From positions 1 to 14,685 of the forward strand of contig JAUVBH010000012.1 of the NCBI GenBank assembly GCA_030591285.1: DNA of 14,685 nt, written 5' to 3'. A model generated the notes under the pieces. The model was not told where the DNA came from and did no database searches. It was given only the letters and a program-made list of their open reading frames with translations. The position numbers and the translations under genes are program-made. Shown one piece after another: positions 1-8,000 of this stretch. The first letter of the stretch is position 1; each line of letters opens with the position of its first letter. The stretch is from Thermoplasmatota archaeon (GTDB taxonomy: Archaea > Thermoplasmatota > Penumbrarchaeia > Penumbrarchaeales > Penumbrarchaeaceae).

Positions 1-210
1 CAAGAGGCCCCACTTCTCTTTTTTTCAAACACATCTCTTCGAAAATGGGAATCGGTCAGGGATATCAGAATTAAGGCCTCCAGACGTGTCGGTCGGACAA
101 CAAAGGGGCTCGCAAGGTTGTTATTTTTCTCCAAACACCATGTGGAATGCACACATTGGATCCCCACCTGCGAGCTCCTTAAACCTTTCAATGAAAATTA
201 TCAGGGGTAG
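1..210. other. non-coding left edge
   Basis: I see no convincing gene here. An open frame from 86 overlaps the recombinase in another phase and has no family resemblance. The stretch holds an A/T-rich patch near 178-190 that could serve as the recombinase promoter, and a separated inverted repeat (108-114 with 169-175). If the recombinase belongs to an integrated element, this would be the element's interior next to its integrase. Confidence 0.5.
108..175. repeat. imperfect inverted repeat upstream of recombinase
   Basis: GCTCGCA (108-114) is matched by TGCGAGC (169-175). Weaker similarity continues on both sides (GGGGCTCGCA-AGG against GGAGCTCGCA-GGT when one arm is reversed). The arms are 54 bases apart, which fits a protein-binding repeat pair better than a hairpin. 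A recombinase accessory or control site is possible, but nothing in the window proves it. Confidence 0.3.
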
Positions 211-1212
211 ATGCTTATCTCTCTCTCACTCCCCCGTCTACCCCTTCATGATCACAATGTCCATGGGGGTGGCTCAATAACTCTCAATGGAGATATTCTT
301 CGCAATAACAAGGATCTGCCAGAAACTTGGAGACGTATGGCTGCACTTCACGTCGATGAATTATACAAATTAGGATTTTCAAAATCCACTTTGATAAAAG
401 CTCGCATGGTTCTAAGGGAAGTCCCTTTTATCGTTAAGGTGAAAAGTCCGAAGACCATGAGAAGAAAACAATACATCAATTACGTACATTACTTGATCGA
501 GAAGTTTGACCACTCTGATTATAGGAAGCAGAAATTATCAACTTTGAACCGTTTTCTTGCACGCTTTGAAAATTTTGTATTTTCAAGTGTCAAATATAAT
601 TGGGCTCCAAGTATCCCACAAAATGTTTCTTGGCTTTCCGATATGGAAATGGGTCAAATTCTCGTTACTCCCATGGAACCAGTTGAAGGGATCATGTTTT
701 GGATGGAGAGCAGGATGGGGTGTAGAAGGATCGAAGTGATCAGATCTAATATCAATGATTTTGATCTGGAAAAATCAAGATTCTACGTAAGGGGTAAAGG
801 TGGTAAAGGAGGAAAAGGAAGAAGGTTGATGATCCCCCCCTCCGGACACAGGGAAATTCCGAAGTACCTAAAATTCCGAGAAGAAGCCATTACTCGACAA
901 CTCGATCAGGATCCCGAGGCTAAGATTCCTGATAATTTCATTATTTACTTGACAAAACAACATCCCCCTCGACTAACTAATCTTAAGGAAACCATGGCTG
1001 ATACATTCATGGAACGACTCTCTGAAAGGTCGGGGGTTCGTTTCACAAATCATGATCTTCGAAGGACCTATGGCAGAAAACTCTACGATGCGGATGTGAA
1101 ATTGCCTGCATTAGCAAAGGTGCTCGGTCACTCTTCTACGAAACATACCGAGCGATATTTAGGCCTCAATGACGACGATGTGGCCGATGCGATGTTGAAG
1201 GGAGATATGTAA
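211..1212 (+). CDS. tyrosine recombinase / integrase (XerA-like)
   Basis: This is a site-specific recombinase of the phage-integrase (tyrosine recombinase) family, which cuts and rejoins DNA through a covalent phosphotyrosine link. Numbered from the ATG at 211 (333 residues), residues about 43-135 form the helical SAM-like DNA-binding domain and about 140-330 the catalytic domain. The catalytic set is complete: Arg172 in GCRRIEV, a Lys in the beta-hairpin RGKGGKGGKGRR (196-202), His281 and Arg284 in HDLRR, His307 in LGHSS and Tyr316 in TERYLG. The beta-hairpin holds three tandem 9-base units. The start is uncertain: ATG 211 follows an A/T-rich patch, while ATG 337 has GGAG four bases upstream and would give 291 residues, close to archaeal XerA length. 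The gene ends 74 bases from the 3' end of tRNA-Trp, a common place for an element-borne integrase. A resident XerA remains possible. Confidence 0.9.
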   Translation: MLISLSLPRLPLHDHNVHGGGSITLNGDILRNNKDLPETWRRMAALHVDELYKLGFSKSTLIKARMVLREVPFIVKVKSPKTMRRKQYINYVHYLIEKFDHSDYRKQKLSTLNRFLARFENFVFSSVKYNWAPSIPQNVSWLSDMEMGQILVTPMEPVEGIMFWMESRMGCRRIEVIRSNINDFDLEKSRFYVRGKGGKGGKGRRLMIPPSGHREIPKYLKFREEAITRQLDQDPEAKIPDNFIIYLTKQHPPRLTNLKETMADTFMERLSERSGVRFTNHDLRRTYGRKLYDADVKLPALAKVLGHSSTKHTERYLGLNDDDVADAMLKGDM

Positions 1213-1251
1213 TATGCTGTATAAAATGCTAATAAAATTGGGTATTAAACC

Positions 1252-1256
1252 AAAAA
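1252..1256 (-). terminator. possible T-tract terminator for tRNA-Trp
   Basis: On the minus strand a run of five T lies about 31 bases beyond the tRNA-Trp 3' end, followed by further T-rich sequence (CAATTTTATT). Archaeal transcription often stops at such tracts without a hairpin. This is positional evidence only. Confidence 0.3.
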
Positions 1257-1286
1257 TCAAAGTTTCCACTAGCCCAGCAAATGAAG

Positions 1287-1478
1287 TGGGAGCACTGGGA
1301 TTTGAACCCAGACAAACGGGTATCACCTACGGGTTAACGTAACGGACATTAGTCCAGATCTACGGGTCATCGCTCCAGTCATTCATCATGGTCCGAGCGT
1401 CCTCGGCCCTCAGCAGACCCGTTCGATATCATTCTCGTAACTGGAGCCCGTTGTGCTACCAGGTTACACCATGCCCCC
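1287..1478 (-). tRNA. tRNA-Trp(CCA) with 119-base intron
   Basis: Read on the minus strand, the acceptor stem GGGGGCA/TGCTCCC with discriminator A, a D arm with GTGT/GCAC, the anticodon stem ACGGG/CCCGT and the T arm CTGGG-TTCAAAT-CCCAG fold into a 73-base tRNA. The loop reads C32 T33 C34 C35 A36 G37, giving anticodon CCA (tryptophan). An intron sits between 37 and 38 (1440-1322), the canonical archaeal position. The splice junctions form a bulge-helix-bulge: bulges AG^T and AT^A flank a 4-pair helix CTCC/GGTG (one T-T mismatch), enclosed by the anticodon stem and by an intron stem TACG/CGTA. CCA is not encoded. The 3' end faces the recombinase gene. Confidence 0.95.
1322..1440 (-). ncRNA. 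box C/D methylation guide RNA in the tRNA-Trp intron
   Basis: The intron contains two C-to-D intervals, each exactly 12 bases, the usual archaeal spacing. First: ATGATAT (1432-1426, C-like), guide, CTGA (1413-1410). Second: ATGATGA (1389-1383, perfect C), guide, ATGA (1370-1367, a D-like box with A for C). The first guide ends ACGGGTCTG, the complement of spliced tRNA positions 35-43; the fifth base before the D box pairs with C39. The second guide contains CTGGAGC, complementary to 31-37, with the fifth base on C34. Targets 34 and 39 match those reported for the Haloferax tRNA-Trp intron guide. The two halves are joined by a hairpin, CCGAG-GACG-CTCGG (1406-1393). Complementarity is seen directly; methylation is inferred. 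Confidence 0.85.
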
Positions 1479-1520
1479 AAAAATGGGTTCCATGACTACC
1501 AAATGATGCAAGCGAAGATA

Positions 1521-1530
1521 GGATATTAAG
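1521..1530 (-). promoter_or_regulatory. possible TATA box for tRNA-Trp
   Basis: On the minus strand CTTAATATCC lies 43-52 bases before the tRNA-Trp 5' end. A start about 25 bases downstream would give a leader near 20 bases, removable by RNase P. Weak match; location is the main support. Confidence 0.35.
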
Positions 1531-1694
1531 CTTTCGAGAATTTGGCTTACGGAAACTATTTCTGCTTCCTTGCTGCCCTTTTCCTTCGGCGCATCCTCTT
1601 CTTTCTCCACTTCCAACGCATGTTACCTTTTTTCTTCCATGCACGTGAGCTGCGTTTCATTAGGTAGCCTCGTTTTTTATTTGATCGGGAAGAG

Positions 1695-1769
1695 CGGACC
1701 CGGAGGGATTCGAACCCTCGACATCCGGCTTAGAAGGCCGGCGCCATATCCAAGCTAAGCTACGGGCCC
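1695..1769 (-). tRNA. tRNA-Arg(TCT)
   Basis: On the minus strand the acceptor stem GGGCCCG/CGGGTCC with discriminator G, the anticodon stem CCGGC/GCCGG and the T arm GAGGG-TTCGAAT-CCCTC give a 75-base cloverleaf without an intron. The anticodon loop CTTCTAA places TCT at 34-36, which reads AGA/AGG arginine codons. The D stem is weak (three good pairs). CCA is not encoded. It lies 216 bases upstream of tRNA-Trp on the same strand; the sequence between them (1479-1694) shows no gene, and each tRNA seems to have its own promoter. Confidence 0.96.
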
Positions 1770-1791
1770 ATCATTTTTTACTGGAAAAGGA

Positions 1792-1800
1792 CCTATTTTA
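1792..1800 (-). promoter_or_regulatory. TATA box for tRNA-Arg
   Basis: TAAAATAGG on the minus strand is centred about 27 bases before the first tRNA base, so transcription could start almost at the mature 5' end. A second minus-strand TATA-like stretch (about 1866-1882) lies further upstream and could give a longer leader. The sequence around 1792-1802 (CCTA-TTT-TAGG) is itself a short dyad. Confidence 0.5.
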
Positions 1801-1932
1801 GGCCCGTTTTCAAGGGCAAACTAGGGGCCCAGGTTTCCCGTGAAATCGCCCTAAACCGGAACTTGGTTATATACCTTTTTATAAAGATCAGCAGGAAATA
1901 CCTACTCTTGTTCCATGTTCGTTCGGAAAGCC

Positions 1933-1942
1933 TTATTATATA
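1933..1942 (+). promoter_or_regulatory. TATA box for the C25-like gene
   Basis: TTATTATATA lies about 56-65 bases before the ATG at 1998. Transcription about 25 bases downstream would give a leader near 35 bases that carries the Shine-Dalgarno sequence. An upstream TTATATA near 1867 is a second candidate. Confidence 0.5.
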
Positions 1943-1984
1943 GATGCTCTGAATATCATAAATGCCCATGGTGCTGGCATAACA

Positions 1985-1989
1985 GAGGT
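1985..1989 (+). promoter_or_regulatory. ribosome binding site fixing the C25-like start
   Basis: GAGGT ends eight bases before ATG 1998, a good archaeal spacing. The longer reading from TTG 1989 would overlap this site, so ATG 1998 is preferred. An inverted repeat ATGCC/GGCAT (1962-1966, 1976-1980) lies just upstream. Confidence 0.65.
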
Positions 1990-1997
1990 TGGATAAG

Positions 1998-4982
1998 ATG
2001 GAGATGAAAAGTTCCAAACCGATCATCCTGATCGTTTTGATCATACTCGTAGTCAGCTCCTTCCTCTCTCCTTCCATTGCAAGCAGGGAAGAAGTCATAT
2101 CTGAACCAGCACCCACAAGAAGCATTTCGGAAAGCTCAGTGAGCTATCTTATCATAACAACATCAGATCTGAAGGGATCTTTTGAACCTCTGGCACAGTG
2201 GAGATCTCAGATGGGATTGAAAAGTTCGATATATTCTATCGATGAGATAACATCTTCAGGGGATGACGATGCAGAGGTGATCTTCAACTTCATTTCGGAG
2301 AAGCATTCATCCTCTAATGGAGAGCTGCAATATGTCCTACTCGGTGGGGATTCTGATCTTATCGCAACAAGATATCTCCATGCCAATGCTTCGAAGTTCG
2401 GTCTGGACGACCAATACCTCAGTGATGTTTACTATGCATCACCCGGTCTGGATTGGGACCTTGATGGAGATAAGGTCTACGGCGAGAGGGAAGATATTGA
2501 AGGCATCGGTATCGAGAACATTTCATTCCCGATCAAAGTTGGCAGATCTCCTGTAAAAACTATTCAGGAAGCAGACCTTTTTGTTCAAAGGGTCATCGAA
2601 TATGAAACAAGCCCCCCTGAAGGAGATTGGTTTGATAAGGGGATCATCTCAAGTTCGGTCATGGACACCCCCAACAGGATCGATGATCCTGGGACACCCA
2701 CAGATGAAGGATATAGTTCATACAAAGATAATGGATACAAAGCGATCGAGAACTACACCATGGCATATGTCCCAAGGTCGCTTGATATTATACATGCCCA
2801 TGATTACACCTCATATGAGGGTGGGGAGTATTCCGGGATCAACGATACTCTGAAAGAAGATACACTTCCAACCCTCATTTCAAATGGGAGCGCGTTCTTC
2901 ACTTTCGCAGGTCAATCATTCTATGATGTTGAATATCCCGTATCTCCACTGCTTGCATATTCCCTTGCACATTGGTTTGATGATACTGGAACAGCAACAC
3001 CTCCTTCACTTGGTTTCCAACCGGGTCTCAGTCATAAGGATACTGTAAACCTGACCAACGGGGGTATGCTGCCTGTTGTCTACATCTCTTCTTGTGACTC
3101 TGCCAATTTCTCGGATCCGGACGAGTTCGATCTGAGCAATATGGTAATAGCCCCAAATGGCGGCGCCATCTGTATGATCGGTTCCACCGGTATTTCCTGG
3201 AGGGGAGAAGGTGAAGATTACTCCCTTGGAAATTGGTATCTCATGTCCCGCTTCTGGCAGAATTATATGTCGACGAACCGTCCAGGCGACTCGCTATATG
3301 CCCTGAAAGAACAGTATCTTGAACAGAAATGGGACGAGATCGCTTCCAAAGAGCCTCTTCTTGTCGGTTTGTATGCTTACAACTATCTTGGTGATCCTGC
3401 CCTTAGATCGTGGTTGGGACAACCAGGCGAACTCACCATCCAGACATCGGGTGACTCCATATATGCGGGAGGAGACGAACTTGGCCTATCGGTCCGGGAC
3501 CGACTTGGGACACCCCTTGCTGGAGCTGTTGTCACGCTTTACAACAAAGTCTCCGATATGGTTTTCACATCAACCACCGGACCCGATGGAACCATCCAGG
3601 CCTGGTCACAATTTCCAACCGGTGGAACAGCAGTGCTGACAATCACCCATAAAAATTACCTCCCCAGGTTCATGAACATTACGATCCTTGACGAACCAGC
3701 AGATGTCATGGTCGACCAGGATTCCATTTCATATTCACCAAATAGACCTTCTGAAGGTGCGGTACTCAACATCTCGGCAACCATCAGGAATATGGGTGGC
3801 CGTGACCTTACCGGAGTGACGATCTCTCTATTTTCTGAGGAGATATTGGACCCGGGATCCCCGCTGCCTCCATCCTTGGGGGATAAAACCATTGACCTGC
3901 CTGTTGGTGGATCTATGGATGTCTATTTCGATATCGATCCATTAAGATCGTGGGACGGGATCTGGATAGTTGCTGTTCCCCAAATGGATGAGGTACAGAT
4001 CGATAACAATATTGGGTCCATCGTGATCCCGATCAATGCTCGACCACGTTTTCTTCCATCTCAGTATTTTGAGCTGGAGGAGGATCCAGCTGGTCCTGTG
4101 TTCTTCGATCTTGTTCCAAGTGTCTTCGATCCCGATATGACCTCTCTGAACTTCTCTCTGCAGGAAGGCGTTCCAACATGGATAACTTTGGATCCGAATG
4201 GGACACTGGAAGTCAGCCCCCCCACCAATTGGACTGGGATCATCACGGTCGGGGTGAAGGTAAGTGATGGACTTTCATACGATATGGCTGAGATCGACCT
4301 CTTCATATCTTCAAAAAATGACGCCCCGGCGCTTCTTCAACTGAAACCGATCTATCATGCTGTCGTGGACTCCCCGTTTACAATGAGGCTTGATATGATA
4401 GATGCTGAAGGCGATGAGGTGGATGTCAAGATCATTTCTGATCTGGAGAAACTTACCTTCTCAGGAAACGTTGTCCGTTTCGTTCCATACCCTGAAGATA
4501 TTGGAACCTATGAGGTTCGTCTACTGCTTACGGATGCATTTGGCGCAAACCGTTCATATACATTCACCATCGTGGTAACGGGTCCTTCAGAGAAACTATA
4601 TTTCACAGAACCCTCGGTCCACCTTCCTACTGCCTATGTTGATAAAGATTATTCATACACTATCAATGTCGGTGGGGACCTCTCGAATAATACAAAGTTC
4701 AGCTCCAATTCATCATGGATCAATATAGATGAAGACACCGGGGAGATCACTTTCTCTCCTGATGGATCACGAAAAGGGGAACACTGGGTCAAGATCACGA
4801 TCACCAGTGGCAATGTGACGATATCCAGATCTTTCATTTTGGATGTAGAGGATGAAAAGGGGATCATACCGAACAGTGTATTCTGGGCTCTTGGGATCGG
4901 AATTATCCTTCTATTGGCTATCATCATCGGTCTTTATCTATGGTCTGGCCCATCGATCCAGCAATATGGATTGGAAGAGTGA
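1998..4982 (+). CDS. gingipain-like (peptidase C25) surface protein, membrane-anchored, catalytic His apparently replaced
   Basis: This secreted, anchored protein of 994 residues (from ATG 1998) has a gingipain-like peptidase C25 domain. Residues 1-29 are a signal peptide. The C25 region spans about 48-475: YLIITTSDL near 50, VLLGGDSD near 114, the Cys motif YISSCDSANF with Cys366, GGAICMIGSTGISW (388-401) and the family-typical YLGDPALRSW near 463-472. Where active members have Gly-His-Gly before the Cys, this one reads Ala-Gly-Gln-Ser (304-307), so the catalytic His appears to be Gln306. About 480-565 resembles a carboxypeptidase-regulatory-like module, about 565-680 a CARDB-like domain, and about 685-950 putative-Ig/cadherin-like domains. 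A transmembrane helix (about 959-982) and a tail ending GLEE close the protein. Many N-X-S/T sequons fit an exterior location. It may be an inactive peptidase serving as a binding or structural protein. The next gene follows after 56 bases with its own TATA box. Confidence 0.85.
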   Translation: MEMKSSKPIILIVLIILVVSSFLSPSIASREEVISEPAPTRSISESSVSYLIITTSDLKGSFEPLAQWRSQMGLKSSIYSIDEITSSGDDDAEVIFNFISEKHSSSNGELQYVLLGGDSDLIATRYLHANASKFGLDDQYLSDVYYASPGLDWDLDGDKVYGEREDIEGIGIENISFPIKVGRSPVKTIQEADLFVQRVIEYETSPPEGDWFDKGIISSSVMDTPNRIDDPGTPTDEGYSSYKDNGYKAIENYTMAYVPRSLDIIHAHDYTSYEGGEYSGINDTLKEDTLPTLISNGSAFFTFAGQSFYDVEYPVSPLLAYSLAHWFDDTGTATPPSLGFQPGLSHKDTVNLTNGGMLPVVYISSCDSANFSDPDEFDLSNMVIAPNGGAICMIGSTGISWRGEGEDYSLGNWYLMSRFWQNYMSTNRPGDSLYALKEQYLEQKWDEIASKEPLLVGLYAYNYLGDPALRSWLGQPGELTIQTSGDSIYAGGDELGLSVRDRLGTPLAGAVVTLYNKVSDMVFTSTTGPDGTIQAWSQFPTGGTAVLTITHKNYLPRFMNITILDEPADVMVDQDSISYSPNRPSEGAVLNISATIRNMGGRDLTGVTISLFSEEILDPGSPLPPSLGDKTIDLPVGGSMDVYFDIDPLRSWDGIWIVAVPQMDEVQIDNNIGSIVIPINARPRFLPSQYFELEEDPAGPVFFDLVPSVFDPDMTSLNFSLQEGVPTWITLDPNGTLEVSPPTNWTGIITVGVKVSDGLSYDMAEIDLFISSKNDAPALLQLKPIYHAVVDSPFTMRLDMIDAEGDEVDVKIISDLEKLTFSGNVVRFVPYPEDIGTYEVRLLLTDAFGANRSYTFTIVVTGPSEKLYFTEPSVHLPTAYVDKDYSYTINVGGDLSNNTKFSSNSSWINIDEDTGEITFSPDGSRKGEHWVKITITSGNVTISRSFILDVEDEKGIIPNSVFWALGIGIILLLAIIIGLYLWSGPSIQQYGLEE

Positions 4983-5002
4983 CCCCTACATTACCGTAAC
5001 GT

Positions 5003-5013
5003 AAAAATATATG
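5003..5013 (+). promoter_or_regulatory. TATA box for the 1012-residue surface protein
   Basis: AAAAATATATG is centred about 31 bases before ATG 5039, so the transcript would start within a few bases of the ATG and be leaderless or nearly so. No Shine-Dalgarno sequence precedes this ATG, in contrast to the other three surface genes. Confidence 0.6.
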
Positions 5014-5038
5014 TACCCCGCCGGTTCCTTACATCCAC

Positions 5039-8000
5039 ATGTATGGGGGATGGCGCTTCTGCAGGGTAATTTCAATTGGGATAGTTTTGGGATTGGCATT
5101 TGCCGGTCTTCTGATCACTCCCTTTGGTTCTGCTGAAAGAACAGAACCGGGGGTTAAGGGAACCGTTACCGATGGCACCGGAACTCCACTTGAGGGAGTG
5201 GAGATCAGGGTAGTGAAGTTGGATATGTCCTGGGGAAATGGTTCATATACCAATTCAACAGGAGAGTATCTTGTTAATATTACCGAACCGGGATCATATC
5301 TGGTTGCTTTCGTGATGGATGGTTATTTTGAGAGAACACAGGTATTCCAGATCTCAGATGTTGACCTTATGACAATAGATGCTTCTTTGAATTCAATGCC
5401 TGCTGAGACAGAACAAGTCACGGGCATTCTTCGTAATTCGGATGAGGTAGCTGTCATGGGGTATGAAGTGACGCTTCTCTACGAAGAGGGGAGTGATAGG
5501 TATGAATATAGTGCTGTTACAGATGGAATCGGGATGTTCAGCTGGACGGTTTTTCCCGGAGATTTTGTCTTCGAGGTGTATGATCAGGGATTGGCAGTTT
5601 ATTCAGAGGACATCACCATTTCATTAGGTGATGGGCCCGTGGAACTTTCTCCATACCTCCCGGACCTTCCACAAAAGGATGTCTCCATAAAGGGATATAT
5701 ATCGAATGGAACAGACCCCCTCGAGGAGGCCATGGTCGGGATAATGGATTCCAATAACGATATTTTCAATGTCACTTTCACCAATGAGACTGGATATTTC
5801 GAACTTGGTTTCTGGGCCGGCTTTCATTATGTTGTATCCTTCACTGATGGGTATGAAGGTTATTTCAGGGGACTCCAGATCGCTGGAGGAGAGACAATTT
5901 GGGTAAATATCACTCTGGTAGAAGAGGAGTACATCATAAAGGGAGTTGTGAACAGCCCGGATGGGGAACCTTTGGAAGGTGTTTCCGTACAATATCTCCA
6001 GCGCTATGTATTTCCTGAGACGAATTCAGCTACCACAGATAGCGATGGAGAGTTCAGGATAGATGTCGCTGGAGGAGATGGTTATCTGATGGTCGTTGAT
6101 GATAATCCATTCGAATCCGGTGAATTCGATGTATTTTTTGAACCGTATTATGATCTAACAAGCAACAAGGACGTCACCATAGATCTAACAGATAACGATA
6201 TCAACACTGGGATCGCAGGAGTTAATTTCGAGAACTGGACACACTTTTCATCGGCTTCAAGAATGCAGCTCCCTCTCAACAATTCAAGAGCGGGGAGGGC
6301 TATGGTCGACCTTATGATAGGAGATGGGGATCTCATGATCTCGCAATCGGAATTCGAGCAATGGGAAGAGGCAATGATGGGTGATGATTCAGATATGAGC
6401 GAGGGTCCATTTGGAAATAATACTGACGGGAACATAACCTTGAACGGGCTGTCATTCCTTATGGATGAAGGGACAATGGATACTCAGTTCGTGAACTTCA
6501 CAGGACCGATCTATTCGACCTCTCAATTTGAATTGAAACAATCCGCATCCTACACACTTCAAGGGGATGAACCTGTTGGTGTCTTGAGAGAATTATCATT
6601 CAACGGCAGTTACAATGATGGGAATGAGGAGATGGTGATGCACCTTCTGGTCCCAGAGGGTTGGAGAGCCGTCGGTGCCACCAATACACTTCATGATGTA
6701 ACCTTCGAAGGAAGGAATGTCAGATTGAAGGTAGCAGATGATCCAAATCCAGAGGATGAGATCGATTCTGAATGGGCATCATTGACCTTCTATGACGACA
6801 CCTTCTCTGTGGTAATGGATCCAGTGGGTCCGATCGGAGAAGGAGAGGAGGTCATTGTAACCCTGAACATCACCGATAACATTCCCGAAAATGATTATGA
6901 TATTTCGTGGTCCCTGGATGGAACAGAACTCGAAAATGAGACCATGTTGAACCTTTCCTTGATGATCATGGAAGATGGGACATTCGAGGTTCAGGTCGAT
7001 ATCATCGACCATTATGGAAGAGAGACCCAACATGTGATGTCCATAGATGTCGAGAACCTTGCTCCCGCTGTTGAGCTGGAGATCACTGGAGGTTTGAACC
7101 AATCATTTGTGGAAGGCACCGTTGTGGAACTGAAGGTCAATGCTTCAGATCCTGGGATGGATGACCTTACGATCCAATGGGGTATGATGGGAGAGTTTGG
7201 AGATACCTACAACTATACCGATGAGAACAGGACAATGGATTTCATTCTTTCAGATGATGGAACGGTCACTTTCCAGGTCAGAATAACCGATGAAGATAAC
7301 GGAACGATGATGGATGAGATAACGATCGAGGTCGGCGATCTTCCACCAACGATCGAATATGAGATCGAAGAGGAAGGTTCACCTGGAGATCTTGCTGTCA
7401 TGCAGGGAGAGAATGTTACCATTATCTTGGTGGATCTCACACACTCCTCGATCAATGATACCATATCCATCGATTGGATCATTCCTGAGACCGGATTTTC
7501 TCACTATCTATTCGATGATGATATGTCAATTGCAATGATATTCATTGATGCGGGCGATCACAAAATTGTTGTGAACATCTCCGATGAAGATGGCGGTTTC
7601 ACCATCAAACAATTTAATTTTGTAGTTGAGGAGAACTTCACATTCGATCAGGACGGAGACGGTCTCCCCAAATGGTGGGAAGATGATAAGGGGCTTTCCG
7701 ATACCTTCGCAGATGATGCATTAATGGATCCCGACATTGACAACCTTACCAATCTCCAGGAATATGACCTGGGAACAGAACCCTTCGAAAGCGATTCCGA
7801 CAGTGATGGGGTACCTGATGACTGGGATGGTTTCCCCCTTGATGCATCGAAGTATGACAAGGACTCAGATGAGGATGGAACCTTCGATTGGGACGAGATC
7901 CTTGGAGGGACCGATCCATTTGATCCGGAGGACTATCCTGGAAAGAAAAGTGGTAAGAGTGACGACGGCTGGTTGATCTATCTGGTATTGCTGATAATCG

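Noticed and set aside
1287..1320. Second copy of the tRNA-Trp 3' end as an attachment repeat inside the window
   Set aside because: I looked along the window by eye and found only the ordinary T-arm similarity in tRNA-Arg, so no att pair can be claimed here.
1322..1440. Mobile intron with a homing endonuclease
   Set aside because: The intron is only 119 bases, has no open frame, and is explained by a bulge-helix-bulge and a C/D guide.
1989..1997. TTG start giving three extra residues on the C25-like protein
   Set aside because: The GAGGT ribosome site would overlap this codon; ATG 1998 has proper spacing.
1793..2125. 110-codon minus-strand frame across the tRNA-Arg/C25 intergenic region
   Set aside because: It overlaps promoters and the signal peptide region of a well-supported gene, and no ribosome site or family resemblance is seen.
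5624..5992. 122-codon minus-strand frame inside the second surface gene
   Set aside because: It is the shadow of a long repetitive coding region, with no plausible protein features.
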